The notes: a model not told the origin generated them from the letters alone. 41,010 bases of DNA from Pseudomonas sp. A-1 (GCF_004801855.1 NZ_SSTC01000041.1:1-41010); one strand, 5' to 3'. Positions 26,079 to 35,115 are shown, counted from the stretch's first letter. A program made the numbers and translations.

Positions 26079-27120
26079 ACAGCACATCGGCAATCACAGC
26101 CACCGTATCGCCGATGGCGACCAGGGCGGGAAAACGCCGGGCGACCAGCACGCCGTCCCGCTCGGCGCGATACTCGGCCGGCGACACGCCGGTGCGCTCG
26201 AGGGTATGCACACGAGCGACCAGATCGCCGCGCCTGACCCGCTGACCGAGACTGCAGGTCAGCTCGAGAATGCCCTCATGGATGCTCTGCACATAGCAGC
26301 TGGCATCCGGCATGTCGAGCTGTAGCGGCGCCTCGTCCGGCAGCTCCGGCTCCCCCTCGATGATGCCGGCGAAGCGCAGGAAATTGCGCACGCCGCGATC
26401 GGCGATCGCCATGGTTTCCGGCGTGGTGGTGCCACCGCCGCGCAGCTCCGTGGTCACGAACACCTTGCCCTGCGCCTCGACCGCCGTGTCGTACAGCGAG
26501 GCGGCATCCAGCTCGAACAGCACCATGCAGGCCGGTGCCCCGAACAGGCGGGCGCCCTCGATGCAGCGCGCCTCCTGGGCGGCATCCGGCAGGCGATGAG
26601 CCGCCGCGAAGGGCACGAAGTCCAGCGTCTTGCCGCCGGAGTGGATATCCAGTGCGTAGTCGCACATCGGTACCAGATAGCGCTGGAAATAGTCCGCGAT
26701 GCGCTCGGTGATGCTGCCGTGCGGGTGGCCGGGGAAGGCGCGATTGAGATTGCCCTTGTCGATCGGCGAAGTACGGCTGCCGTTGCGCGCCGCCGGGAAG
26801 TTCATCGCCGGGACGATGATCACCCTGCCCTGCACGTCCTCGGCGCGCAGCTCGGCGGCCAGCTTGAGCAGCGCGGTGATGCCTTCGTATTCATCGCCAT
26901 GGTTGCCGCCGGTCAGCAGGGCCGTCGGCCCGCTGCCATTCTTCACCACGGTGACCGGCAGCATGATGCAGCCCCAGGCGGACTGGTCGTGGGAGTACGG
27001 CAGCTTGAGGAAGCCGTGCTGGACACCGTCACGTTCGAAGTCGACCGTCGCGCTGATGGTCGTGGCCGGCAGAGCGGCGCCTCCCAGCGCCGCCAGACCT
27101 GCCTTGTTGGATGTAGTCAT
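26077..27120 (-). CDS. doeB: N-acetyl-L-2,4-diaminobutyrate deacetylase
   Basis: A 347-aa zinc deacylase of the succinylglutamate desuccinylase/aspartoacylase family. Likely zinc ligands are His74 and Glu77 in GGNHGDEYEG and His160 in LDIHSGG. NLNRAFPG (about 124-131) is another family motif. In ectoine degradation it removes the acetyl group from N-acetyl-diaminobutyrate to give L-2,4-diaminobutyrate. The ATG at 27120 has GGAG six bases upstream; a GTG at 27132 is less likely. It starts 12 bp after doeA, the normal doeAB pair. Confidence 0.93.
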   Translation of the reverse strand: MTTSNKAGLAALGGAALPATTISATVDFERDGVQHGFLKLPYSHDQSAWGCIMLPVTVVKNGSGPTALLTGGNHGDEYEGITALLKLAAELRAEDVQGRVIIVPAMNFPAARNGSRTSPIDKGNLNRAFPGHPHGSITERIADYFQRYLVPMCDYALDIHSGGKTLDFVPFAAAHRLPDAAQEARCIEGARLFGAPACMVLFELDAASLYDTAVEAQGKVFVTTELRGGGTTTPETMAIADRGVRNFLRFAGIIEGEPELPDEAPLQLDMPDASCYVQSIHEGILELTCSLGQRVRRGDLVARVHTLERTGVSPAEYRAERDGVLVARRFPALVAIGDTVAVIADVL

Positions 27121-27132
27121 CGCACACTCCAC

Positions 27133-28320
27133 TCAGGGCTTGACGAACAGTTGTCGCGGGAAATCGCAGAGGGTTTCCACGCCCGTCTCGGTGATCAGGA
27201 TGCTCTCCGTGGTTTCCAGCCCCCAGTCGTCCAGCCAGAGTCCCGGCATGAAGTGGAAGGTCATCCCCGGCTTGAGCACCGTCTGGTCGCTTTCACGCAG
27301 ACTCATGGTGCGCTCGCCCCAGTCCGGCGGATAGCTCAGACCGATGGGGTAGCCGCAGCGATTGTCACCGCGGTCGTAGCCGTAGCGACGCAGGGTGCTG
27401 TTGAGCTCGCGGGCGATATCGCCGCAGGTGTTGCCGGGCTTGGCCACCGCCAGGCCGGCCTCGAGACCGGCATTGATCGCCTCTTCGGCCCTGCGGAACG
27501 CCGCCGGCGGCTCGCCCAGGTACAGCGTGCGCGACAGCGGGCAGTGGTAGCGCTTGTGGCAACCGGCGATCTCGAAGAAGGTGCCCTCACCCTTGCGGAA
27601 CGGACGATCGTCCCAGGTCAGGTGCGGCGCCGAGGCATCCTTGCCGGAGGGCAGCATCGGCACGATGGCCGGGTAGTCGCCGAACTTGCCGTCGTGCCCC
27701 TCACAGGCCACCCGGTAGATCTCGCCTACCAGAACGTTCTTGGGCAGGCCCGGCTCGACCATTTCGATGATCGCCCGATGCATGTTCTCGACGATGCGCG
27801 CAGCGACGCGCATGTACTCCACCTCGGTCGGCGACTTGATCGCCCGGCACCAGTTGACCAGGCCGGTGGCGTCGACCAGGCGAGCCTCGGGCAGGCCGCG
27901 CAGCAGCGCCTGGTGCGAAGTGGCGCTGTAGTAGTAGTTGTCCATCTCCACGCCGATCGTGCCCTGCGTCCAGCCGCGACCGGGCAGAACTTCCTCGCAG
28001 AGGTAATCGAGCGCGTGATGCGGCGGATTCATGACATAACGGTCGCTGTAGGAGGCGATATCCTCCTCGGGCAGATAGACCGTGCGGCGCGCGCCATTGG
28101 CATCGATGCCACGGCCATACCACAGCGGATTGCCCGACTGACCGACCACCACGCACTGCGGGGTGTAGAAGGACCACCCGTCATAGCCGGTGAGCCAGGC
28201 CATGTTGGACGGGTCGTGCACGATGAGGACGTCCAGACCGCGCTCGACCATGGCGCGGCGCACCTTGGCAAGGCGTTGGGCGTACTCCTCCCGACTGAAG
28301 CTCAGAGTCGTTTCATTCAT
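27133..28320 (-). CDS. doeA: ectoine hydrolase
   Basis: A 395-aa M24 (pita-bread) family protein of the creatinase-like ectoine hydrolase type, which opens the ectoine ring to N-acetyl-diaminobutyrate. Visible pieces include the N-terminal IVHDPSNMAWLTGYDGWSFYTPQ, and in the C-terminal domain GTFFEIAGCHKRYHCPLSRT and LETTESILITETG. The metal-binding aspartates typical of aminopeptidases of this fold are not evident, as expected for a metal-independent, creatinase-like enzyme. The ATG is at 28320. It heads the minus-strand operon, 139 bp divergent from enuR, the position usually controlled by EnuR. Confidence 0.94.
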   Translation of the reverse strand: MNETTLSFSREEYAQRLAKVRRAMVERGLDVLIVHDPSNMAWLTGYDGWSFYTPQCVVVGQSGNPLWYGRGIDANGARRTVYLPEEDIASYSDRYVMNPPHHALDYLCEEVLPGRGWTQGTIGVEMDNYYYSATSHQALLRGLPEARLVDATGLVNWCRAIKSPTEVEYMRVAARIVENMHRAIIEMVEPGLPKNVLVGEIYRVACEGHDGKFGDYPAIVPMLPSGKDASAPHLTWDDRPFRKGEGTFFEIAGCHKRYHCPLSRTLYLGEPPAAFRRAEEAINAGLEAGLAVAKPGNTCGDIARELNSTLRRYGYDRGDNRCGYPIGLSYPPDWGERTMSLRESDQTVLKPGMTFHFMPGLWLDDWGLETTESILITETGVETLCDFPRQLFVKP

Positions 28321-28355
28321 GACTACATCTCGGAATGGACATTTTGTTCACTGCA

Positions 28356-28433
28356 TTGTACTGAGATGGGCTAGAATGATTTTCAAAAAGACAAGTCAAT
28401 CCGGCCTGGTGCGCAGTATTCATACCAGTACAA
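28356..28433. promoter_or_regulatory. inverted repeat in the doeA/enuR divergent promoter region
   Basis: TTGTACTG at 28356-28363 and its perfect inverse CAGTACAA at 28426-28433 lie 62 bp apart in the 139-bp divergent gap, one arm near each gene. The whole region is AT-rich relative to the rest. They are the best candidate sites for the adjacent EnuR regulator; assignment is inference. Confidence 0.5.
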
Positions 28434-28459
28434 ATTGCCGTCAAGGAAAATATTGAACC

Positions 28460-29863
28460 ATGACAATTGACCTGAAGCCCTTCATCCGCAATGGGCAGCC
28501 CAAGTACCTCGCCATCGGCAACGCACTGACCGAAGCCATCAACAGCGGCGCACTGCAACCCGGCAGCCGCCTGCCCACTCATCGCGAACTGGCCGAACAA
28601 CTGGGCGTGAGCGTACAGACGGTGAGCAACGCCTACGCCCATGCCGAGAAGGAGGGCGTGATCTACGCCCAGGTCGGCAACGGCACCTTCGTGCGCAGCC
28701 GCACCCTGAACAGCGAGGCGGACTACCTATCCACCGACGAGCAGGACAACCCGCATCGTGGCATCGACCTTTCCACCGCCCATCCGGTGTGCACGCCTCG
28801 TCATGTGCGCCTCTACCGCGAGTCACTCGAGCGCCTGGCACGCGAGGGACGCGAGGACTTCATCACCTCGTTCCATCCCACCGAGGGCCTGAGCCGGCAT
28901 CGCGAGGTGGTCTGCGACTGGCTGAGCCACCAGCAGAAAATGCCAGCCAACCCGGACCACATGCTGTTCTGCAACGGTGCGGCTCACGCCCTGACCATTG
29001 CCATGGCCACGGTGGTCAAGCCTGGCGAAACCGTGCTGTGTGAGCGGGAAACAGGCATGCTGCCGATGGCCCTGGCGCAGACCCTGCACTTCAAGCTCAA
29101 GGGCGTGGACACCGACGAGCAAGGACTGCTGCCGGAGGCCCTGGACGCCGCCTGCCGGCAAGGCGGCGCAAGGGTGCTGTTCTGCACGCCGACGATGAAC
29201 AACCCGACCAGCGACACCATGGGCCCTGCACGTCGCCAGGCGATTGCCGAAGTGGTCGAGCGGCACGACCTGCTGGTGATCGAGGACGATGTCTATGGCT
29301 CGCTGGAGCCGAACCGCTCGGCGCCACTTTCTGCCCTGCTGCCCAATCGCAGCTTCTATGCCACCAGCCTGACCAAGGTGACCCTGCCGGGCATGCGCGC
29401 CGGGTATCTGATCACCCCGCCCAACCTCGTGCACCAAGCCGTCGGCCGCCTGCGCAGTACCACCTGGATGGCCACCCTGATGCCCTTCGAGATCGCCAGT
29501 TGGTGGATGCAGGACGGCACGCTCGACCAGATGATCGCCTACCAGCAACAGGAATTCGCCGCGCGCCAGCAGATGGCTCGCGAGCTGCTCGGCCCCTGCC
29601 GCTACAAGGCCCACCCCAACGGTATGCTCATCTGGGCCGAGCTGCCCGAGCACTGGCAGGCAGAGAAGTTCGTTCGCTACGCCCGCCAGGAAGGCGTGAT
29701 GATCCATCCGGCCGAGCCTTTCCTGCCCGGCCCCAATCAGGACAACCGCCACGTACGCATCACCCTGGGAGCCGAACAGAGCCGCTCACGCCTGCAGGTG
29801 GGGCTGCGCACCCTCAGGGAACTGCTGGATACCTCGCCGGCGCCATTGCACTTCGTGTTCTGA
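28460..29863 (+). CDS. enuR: MocR/PdxR-type GntR regulator of ectoine catabolism
   Basis: A 467-aa MocR-class regulator: an N-terminal GntR winged helix (THRELAEQLGVSVQTVSNAYAHAE, about 40-63) fused to an aminotransferase-like domain. The PLP lysine is Lys306 in FYATSLTKVTLPG, and VIEDDVYGSL carries the cofactor-binding Asp. EnuR proteins bind PLP and sense ectoine-derived diaminobutyrate or N-acetyl-diaminobutyrate to relieve repression. The start is ATG at 28460, preceded by AAGGAAAA. It is divergent from doeA and followed by uehBC. The identification rests on domain type plus context and is strong. Confidence 0.93.
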   Translation: MTIDLKPFIRNGQPKYLAIGNALTEAINSGALQPGSRLPTHRELAEQLGVSVQTVSNAYAHAEKEGVIYAQVGNGTFVRSRTLNSEADYLSTDEQDNPHRGIDLSTAHPVCTPRHVRLYRESLERLAREGREDFITSFHPTEGLSRHREVVCDWLSHQQKMPANPDHMLFCNGAAHALTIAMATVVKPGETVLCERETGMLPMALAQTLHFKLKGVDTDEQGLLPEALDAACRQGGARVLFCTPTMNNPTSDTMGPARRQAIAEVVERHDLLVIEDDVYGSLEPNRSAPLSALLPNRSFYATSLTKVTLPGMRAGYLITPPNLVHQAVGRLRSTTWMATLMPFEIASWWMQDGTLDQMIAYQQQEFAARQQMARELLGPCRYKAHPNGMLIWAELPEHWQAEKFVRYARQEGVMIHPAEPFLPGPNQDNRHVRITLGAEQSRSRLQVGLRTLRELLDTSPAPLHFVF

Positions 29864-29924
29864 GAGCGCAGCAAAAACCACAACAATATCGGATCAATTC
29901 AGAAAGAATCATGACAAGCAAAAA

Positions 29925-29951
29925 TTGACGTGATTTTTAGCCAGGGATAAG
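29925..29951 (+). promoter_or_regulatory. possible promoter upstream of uehB
   Basis: An AT-rich stretch in the 144-bp enuR-uehB gap holds TTGACG (29925-29930) and GATAAG (29946-29951), a sigma70-like pair with a short 15-bp spacer. uehBC may therefore be transcribed independently of enuR. Confidence 0.35.
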
Positions 29952-30007
29952 GTCGGAGACGTAAAACAAAAACAACTGCCCGCCTTGCCTGGCGGCTGGA
30001 GGTCCCC

Positions 30008-30544
30008 ATGGTTTACTTGCGAAAACTGGACTGGGTGCTGGACAAACTGGAGGCTTGTATCCTGGCTGCCTCGGTTCTGTTGATGGCCCTGAACTCGGTC
30101 GTCAACGTCTTCGGACGCTACCTGTTCAACCAGAGCCTGTACTTCTCCGAGGAGCTCAACCAGTTCCTCGTCATCTTCATCACCTTCGTTGGCTGCAGCT
30201 TCGCCGCCCGCCATGCCCGCCACATCAGCATGAGCGCCTGCATCGAACATTTGCGCGGGCGCAGCGCAGCCCTGGCCCTGCTGCTGATCAACCTGCTCAC
30301 CGCCGGCCTGATCCTCTGGCTGACCTGGGCATCGATCGGCTACGTCCAGAGCGCGGCCCGGATCGGTCGCGCCTCATCGGCCCTGCAGCTCCCCCTCCAT
30401 TACATCTACATGGTGATTCCCCTTGGCCTTGGCCTGACCGGCCTGCAGTTCCTGCGCCATGCCAGCCTGCAGCTCATGGTGCTGAGTGGCTGCATCGACG
30501 CGTCGCGCTGCAACCCCCACACCTCTCTCCCGCCCCAAGCCTGA
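30008..30544 (+). CDS. uehB: TRAP transporter small permease for ectoines
   Basis: A 178-aa DctQ-family inner-membrane protein with four hydrophobic helices. FSEELNQFLVIFITFVGCSFAARHARHISM is the DctQ signature. It pairs with the large permease UehC, encoded 10 bp downstream, and the binding protein UehA, encoded on the other strand of the same cluster. The ATG at 30008 has GGAGG upstream. Together they import ectoine or hydroxyectoine using a sodium gradient. It lies 144 bp after enuR. Confidence 0.93.
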   Translation: MVYLRKLDWVLDKLEACILAASVLLMALNSVVNVFGRYLFNQSLYFSEELNQFLVIFITFVGCSFAARHARHISMSACIEHLRGRSAALALLLINLLTAGLILWLTWASIGYVQSAARIGRASSALQLPLHYIYMVIPLGLGLTGLQFLRHASLQLMVLSGCIDASRCNPHTSLPPQA

Positions 30545-30554
30545 GCCCGCCGCC

Positions 30555-31838
30555 ATGGACATGACAACCGTACTGCTGATCGTGATGCTCAGCCTCCTGC
30601 TGCTGGGCTTCCCGATGATGACCACCCTACTGGCCGCGGCCGGGATCGGCTTCGTCGCCTTTTTCAACATGGGACCGGAATTCATCATCCAGCAGATGAT
30701 CGCCGGCATCCGCCCGGCCGCCCTGGTCGCCGTGCCGATGTTCATTCTCGCCGCCGACATCATCACCCGCGGCGCCACCGCCAACCGTCTGCTCGATGTC
30801 GCCATGGCCTTCGTCGGCCACATGCGCGGAGGCATGGCCATCACCACGGCGGTGAGCTGCGCCCTGTTCGGCGCGGTCTCCGGCTCCACCCAGGCCACCG
30901 TGGTCGGCGTCGGCAGCATCATGCGGCCCAAGATGCTGCAGCAGGGCTACAAGGACAGCTTCGTGCTCGCCCTGATCATCAATGCCTCCGACATCGCCCT
31001 GCTGATCCCACCAAGCATCGGCATGATCATCTACGGCGTGGTGTCGGGAACCTCGGTGGCCGAGCTGTTCATCGCCGGCATCGGCCCCGGCCTGATACTG
31101 ATGCTGCTGCTCTCGGCCTACTGCTACTTCTACGCGCGCCGCGAAGGGATTCCGCAGGCTCCGGCCATGCCGTGGAGTGAGCGGCTGCGCCTGTGCCGCC
31201 GCGCCATCCTGCCCATGCTGCTGCCGGTCATCTGCATCGGCGGCATCTATTCCGGGGCATTCAGCCCGACTGAAGCCGCCTCGATTTCAGTGCTCTACGC
31301 GCTGGTGCTCGAAGTCGTGATCTTCCGGCGCCTGCATCTGAAGGAACTGGGTTCCATCGCACTGTCCACCGGACTGATCACTGCCGTGGTCTTCATCCTG
31401 GTCGCTGCAGGCTCCGCGTTCTCCTGGGTCATCTCCTTCGCACAGATTCCCCAACAGATCCTCGCCGGCATCGGTCTGATGAGCGCCTCGCCAACCGAAC
31501 TGCTGATCATCATTTCGGTAGCCTTCTTCATCGGCTGCATGTTCGTTGACCCGATCGTGGTGATGCTGATCCTCGTGCCAATCTTCACCCCGGCGATCAA
31601 GGCCTCCGGCCTGGACCCGGTGCTGGTTGGCACCATCATCACCCTGCAGGCGGCCATCGGTTCGGCGACGCCACCATTCGGCTGCGACATCTTCACCGCG
31701 ATCGCCATCTTCAAGCGCCCCTACTTCGAGGTGATCCGCGGCAGCCTCCCTTTCTTCGCCATCCTGCTACTGATGTCGGCGCTGCTGATCGTCTTCCCCC
31801 AAATCACCTTGGCACTCAGGGATCTGGCATTCCGCTAA
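30555..31838 (+). CDS. uehC: TRAP transporter large permease for ectoines
   Basis: A 427-aa DctM-family permease with about 12 hydrophobic segments. GAVSGSTQATVVGVGSIM is the first sodium/substrate-binding repeat region and AAIGSATPPFGCDIFTA the second, the latter typical of DctM. The start is ATG at 30555, 10 bp after uehB; an earlier in-frame start overlapping uehB is not needed. It is the last gene of the plus-strand ectoine arm. Two hairpins follow before the convergent thrH. Confidence 0.94.
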   Translation: MDMTTVLLIVMLSLLLLGFPMMTTLLAAAGIGFVAFFNMGPEFIIQQMIAGIRPAALVAVPMFILAADIITRGATANRLLDVAMAFVGHMRGGMAITTAVSCALFGAVSGSTQATVVGVGSIMRPKMLQQGYKDSFVLALIINASDIALLIPPSIGMIIYGVVSGTSVAELFIAGIGPGLILMLLLSAYCYFYARREGIPQAPAMPWSERLRLCRRAILPMLLPVICIGGIYSGAFSPTEAASISVLYALVLEVVIFRRLHLKELGSIALSTGLITAVVFILVAAGSAFSWVISFAQIPQQILAGIGLMSASPTELLIIISVAFFIGCMFVDPIVVMLILVPIFTPAIKASGLDPVLVGTIITLQAAIGSATPPFGCDIFTAIAIFKRPYFEVIRGSLPFFAILLLMSALLIVFPQITLALRDLAFR

Positions 31839-31848
31839 GCCGTCTGGC

Positions 31849-31878
31849 GGAGCCCTCTCCCTGAGAAGCACGGGCTCC
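31849..31878 (+). terminator. hairpin after uehC
   Basis: GGAGCCC and GGGCTCC form a 7-bp stem with a 16-base loop, 10 bp after the uehC stop, followed by ATTTCTAC. The U-tract is weak; it may act with the stronger hairpin at 31925-31950. Confidence 0.5.
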
Positions 31879-31924
31879 ATTTCTACATCTGCCGCCGCCC
31901 TGTACTTCCGTCCGCCAGAAACGA

Positions 31925-31950
31925 CGAGGCCCGCACTATGGCGGGCCTCG
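31925..31950. terminator. bidirectional terminator between uehC and thrH
   Basis: CGAGGCCCGC and GCGGGCCTCG form a perfect 10-bp stem with a 6-base loop between the convergent uehC and thrH genes. Short T-rich tails follow on both strands (CTTTC on plus, TCGTTTC on minus). It marks the right edge of the ectoine cluster. Confidence 0.75.
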
Positions 31951-31969
31951 CTTTCACATCAGTCAGCGC

Positions 31970-32587
31970 TTACAGGCTGAGCTTGCGGCTGGACGCCTTG
32001 AGGAACTCCTGCTTGAGGTCCTCGTAGGTGTGCACCGCCGGGAACTGCGGGAACTCGCGGATCACGTTGTCCGGGGCATGGAACAGGATGCCGGCGTGGG
32101 CCTCGCTGAGCATGGTGGTGTCGTTGTAGGAGTCGCCGGCGGCGATCACCCGGTAGTACAGGCTCTTCAGGGCGATCACCGACTGGCGCTTGGGATCCTT
32201 CTGGCGCAGCTGGTAGTCCACCACGCGGTCGGTCTCGTCGGTGACCAGCTTGTGGCACAGCAGGGTCGGGAAGCCGAGCTGGCGCATCAGCGGCTGGGAG
32301 AACTCGTAGAAGGTGTCGGAGAGGATGATCACCTGGAAGCGCTCGCGCAGCCAGTCGACGAACTCCACCGCGCCGTCCAGCGGCTTGAGGGTGGCGATCA
32401 CTTCCTGGATGTCGCGCAGCTTGAGGCCGTGCTCGTCGAGGATGCGCAGGCGCTGCTTCATCAGCACGTCGTAGTCGGGAATGTCGCGGGTAGTCGCCTT
32501 GAGCGCGTCGATTCCGGTTTTTTCGGCGAAGGCGATCCAGATTTCCGGGACCAGTACGCCCTCGAGATCAAGGCAGGCGATTTCCAC
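31970..32587 (-). CDS. thrH: phosphoserine phosphatase/homoserine phosphotransferase ThrH
   Basis: A 205-aa HAD-superfamily enzyme that removes phosphate from phosphoserine and can transfer it to homoserine. The nucleophile motif is CLDLEGVL (Asp7), and the C-terminal motif is AAGDSYNDTTML. It matches ThrH rather than the longer SerB. The start is GTG at 32587 with AGGAG six bases upstream; no better ATG exists, and longer in-frame extensions have no such site. It is divergent from cysH (223-bp gap). In P. aeruginosa thrH is, as I recall, next to cysH, as here, and pabB. Confidence 0.95.
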   Translation of the reverse strand: MEIACLDLEGVLVPEIWIAFAEKTGIDALKATTRDIPDYDVLMKQRLRILDEHGLKLRDIQEVIATLKPLDGAVEFVDWLRERFQVIILSDTFYEFSQPLMRQLGFPTLLCHKLVTDETDRVVDYQLRQKDPKRQSVIALKSLYYRVIAAGDSYNDTTMLSEAHAGILFHAPDNVIREFPQFPAVHTYEDLKQEFLKASSRKLSL

Positions 32588-32810
32588 AGCAGACTCCTCG
32601 ATGAACAGACAGAAATTGAGGCGGCACTCTAGCCGCTTGCCCGGCGGGGCGCAACGCGGCGCAGGGAGGCGCGCGACAGAAATTCGCCCGAACCGCCGCC
32701 ACATATTCCACATGGTTAGGTGAATAGCGGCATTTGGTTATTTCATCGCATAAACAGCTTGCTGGTACCATCGCTGCCACGCCTTACCCACGAATCTACC
32801 GGACATCCCG

Positions 32811-33545
32811 ATGAGCCAGACCCTCGATGTTGCCGCCCTGGCGGCCGCCTATGCCGACAAATCCCCGCAGGAGGTGCTCAAGCTCGCCTTCGAGCACTTC
32901 GGCGACGACCTGTGGATCTCCTTCAGTGGCGCCGAGGACGTGGTGCTGGTGGACATGGCCTGGAAGCTGAACAGCAACGTCAGGGTGTTCAGCCTCGACA
33001 CCGGCCGCCTGCACGCGCAGACCTACCGCTTCATCGAGCAGGTCCGCGAGCACTACGGCATCCAGATCGAGGTACTGTCCCCCGATCCGCGCCTGCTCGA
33101 ACCGCTGGTACGCGAGAAGGGCCTGTTCAGCTTCTACAAGGACGGCCACGGCGAGTGCTGCGGCATCCGCAAGATCGAGCCGCTCAAGCGCAAGCTGGCT
33201 GGCGTCAGCGCCTGGGCCACCGGCCAGCGCCGCGACCAGAGTCCCGGCACCCGCAGCCAGGTGGCGGTGCTGGAACTGGACGGCGCCTTCTCCACGCCCG
33301 ACAAGCCGCTATACAAGTTCAACCCGCTGGCCAACATGAGCAGCGAGGAAGTGTGGGGCTACATCCGCATGCTGGAGATCCCCTACAACCCGCTGCACGA
33401 GCAGGGCTACATCAGCATCGGCTGCGAGCCCTGCACCCGCCCGGTGCTGCCCAACCAGCACGAGCGCGAGGGGCGCTGGTGGTGGGAGGAAGCCACCCAC
33501 AAGGAATGCGGCCTGCACGCCGGCAACCTGATCGCCAGGAACTGA
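32811..33545 (+). CDS. cysH: phosphoadenylyl/adenylyl-sulfate reductase (APS reductase type)
   Basis: A 244-aa sulfonucleotide reductase that converts APS to sulfite and AMP in sulfate assimilation. The nucleotide-binding ISFSGAEDV is at residues 36-44. The four [4Fe-4S]-cluster cysteines, Cys116-Cys117 and Cys205-Cys208, mark the APS type and are absent from enterobacterial PAPS reductases. The redox-active Cys233 is in KECGLH. The ATG at 32811 gives the family length. Upstream lies an AT-rich stretch (about 32700-32770) where CysB-type activation would be expected, but no definite site is claimed. Confidence 0.96.
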   Translation: MSQTLDVAALAAAYADKSPQEVLKLAFEHFGDDLWISFSGAEDVVLVDMAWKLNSNVRVFSLDTGRLHAQTYRFIEQVREHYGIQIEVLSPDPRLLEPLVREKGLFSFYKDGHGECCGIRKIEPLKRKLAGVSAWATGQRRDQSPGTRSQVAVLELDGAFSTPDKPLYKFNPLANMSSEEVWGYIRMLEIPYNPLHEQGYISIGCEPCTRPVLPNQHEREGRWWWEEATHKECGLHAGNLIARN

Positions 33546-33562
33546 GTCAGGGTGCAATCAAC

Positions 33563-33591
33563 AAGGCCCGGACGCGCTGCGTCCGGGCCTT
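33563..33591 (+). terminator. intrinsic terminator after cysH
   Basis: AAGGCCCGGAC and GTCCGGGCCTT, extended by two inner pairs, form a 13-bp stem with a 3-base loop starting 18 bp after the cysH stop. Only a short T-containing tail follows (TGGCGTTTCC), so termination may rely mainly on stem strength. Confidence 0.75.
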
Positions 33592-33671
33592 GGCGTTTCC
33601 GGGCCGCTGTAACCCGGCGTTAACCTGGGCGCTCTAGACTGCCGGGCATCGGCAGATCAGGAGAGACCGCC

Positions 33672-33851
33672 ATGCATCGCGAACAACCGCAAGCCACCCC
33701 CATCCAGACCGCACGCAAGCTGCGCCACCTGCACCTGGGCGCGATCATCGACGCCCAGGGCCGCGAGATTCCGATCACCGAGCAGATGATCCTGCAGGCC
33801 TGCCGCCAGCTGGAGAAGGACAGCCAGCCACGCCGCCGCCTGTTCGGCTGA
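33672..33851 (+). CDS. small conserved-looking protein, PA1571-like
   Basis: A 59-aa protein (MHREQPQATPIQTARKLRHL...RRRLFG) with a core LGAIIDAQGREIPITEQMILQACRQLE. I recall Pseudomonas small proteins, named after PA1571, sharing GAIID-QGREIPITE-MI--AC. An AGGAGAG ribosome site lies about eight bases before the ATG, and the stop is 1 bp from the convergent pdxB stop. There is no signal peptide or membrane segment; the ends are basic. The function is unknown. It is below common length cutoffs and easy to miss. Confidence 0.75.
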   Translation: MHREQPQATPIQTARKLRHLHLGAIIDAQGREIPITEQMILQACRQLEKDSQPRRRLFG

Positions 33852-33852
33852 T

Positions 33853-34995
33853 TCAGACCAGCTGCACGCCCAGCGCCGCCAGCTGGCGGCGCAGCTCCGG
33901 CCCCTCCCCTTCCAGCCGTACCCGCAGCTCGGGCAGCTCGCGGCGCATCGGGTAGTGCTTGCGCAGCGCATCGAAGCCGGCGCGGCGCGCCTCGGCAGCG
34001 CCGACGAGGCTGCGGCGGAAATCGGCATCGTCGCGGCGCGGGTCGTACACCGCGCGACACAGGGTGGCCAGCGCCCAGGCCGGATCGGCCGACTCGTGCA
34101 GCACCAGCTCGCCCAGCCAGGGCGCCGGCAGCAGCTCGGCCAGGCGCACGCTCGCCGGCTCGCCGCGCCAGGCGCAGAACGCCTGGTAGATCTGCTCGGT
34201 GCCACGCAGCTTGCCGTCCAGGCTGTAGCCGGCGATGTGCGGGGTGGCCAGCCGGCACAGCGGCGCCAGCTCGGCATCCACCAGCGGCTCGCCTTCCCAG
34301 ACATCCAGCACCACCTCCAGATCGGCGCCGCCGGCGAGGTGCGCCTTGAGCGCGGCGTTGTCGACCACCGCGCCGCGGCTGGCGTTGATCAGCCAGCAGC
34401 CGGGCTTGAGGCTGTCGAGGCGTGCACCATCCAGCAGGTGCCAGGTGGCATCGCTGCCCTCGCGGGTCAGCGGGGTGTGCAGGCTGATCACGTCGCAGCG
34501 GCGGATGATCTCCTCCAGCGCGACGAAGTCGCCGCCCTCGGCGGCCTGGCGCGGCGGATCGCAGACCAGCACGCGCCAGCCCAGGCCGCGCAGCAGCTCG
34601 ACCAGCCGGCCGCCGACCTGGCCGGCGCCGACCACGCCGTAGGTGCGCGCGGCCAGCTCGGCGCCGTGGCGCTCGCCCAGCGCCAGCAGCGCGCCGAGCA
34701 CGTACTCCACCACGCCGCGGGCGTTGCAGCCCGGGGCGCTGGACCAGGCGATGCCCGCCTCGGCGAAGTACGCCAGGTCCAGATGGTCGGTGCCGATGGT
34801 GCAGGTGCCGACGAACCGGACCGGGCTGCCCTCCAGCAGCACGCGGTCGACACGGGTCACCGAGCGCACCAGCAGCGCGTCGGCGTCCATGACGGCGGCA
34901 CGGTCGATGCCGCGCCCCGGCAGACGGCGGATCTCGCCGAAGGACGCGAAGAAGGGGTCGAGCAGGGGGATGTTTTCGTCGGCCAGCAGGCGCAT
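33853..34995 (-). CDS. pdxB: erythronate-4-phosphate dehydrogenase
   Basis: A 380-aa D-2-hydroxyacid dehydrogenase family enzyme oxidising 4-phosphoerythronate in pyridoxal 5'-phosphate synthesis. The NAD-binding [12 protein letters not shown] is at residues 120-131. The catalytic triad reads Arg207 in NASRGAVVD, Glu236 in WEGEP, and His253 in ATPHIAGYS, with the usual 29-residue Arg-Glu spacing. The extra C-terminal region of about 100 residues is the PdxB dimerisation domain. The ATG at 34995 is clear. It is convergent with the 59-aa gene and divergent from the MATE gene. Confidence 0.96.
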   Translation of the reverse strand: MRLLADENIPLLDPFFASFGEIRRLPGRGIDRAAVMDADALLVRSVTRVDRVLLEGSPVRFVGTCTIGTDHLDLAYFAEAGIAWSSAPGCNARGVVEYVLGALLALGERHGAELAARTYGVVGAGQVGGRLVELLRGLGWRVLVCDPPRQAAEGGDFVALEEIIRRCDVISLHTPLTREGSDATWHLLDGARLDSLKPGCWLINASRGAVVDNAALKAHLAGGADLEVVLDVWEGEPLVDAELAPLCRLATPHIAGYSLDGKLRGTEQIYQAFCAWRGEPASVRLAELLPAPWLGELVLHESADPAWALATLCRAVYDPRRDDADFRRSLVGAAEARRAGFDALRKHYPMRRELPELRVRLEGEGPELRRQLAALGVQLV

Positions 34996-35115
34996 GGGGG
35001 TGTCCGTCAGGAAATTTGTCCAACTTTAGCGCAGATGGCCCGGCCGGCGGCAGCCGCGCGCTGGCCCCATTGCGGTGCATGGCCTAGACTGGCCGCCTGC
35101 TTTCCGAGGCCCGTC

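Noticed and set aside
26596-28374. 592-codon plus-strand frame antisense to doeB and doeA.
   Set aside because: Shadow of two genes with clear families. The product looks like biased Val/Gly/Asp/His sequence without domains.
33955-35115. N-terminal extension of the MATE transporter antisense to pdxB.
   Set aside because: MATE homology begins just after the ATG at 35116; the extension is low-complexity shadow sequence.
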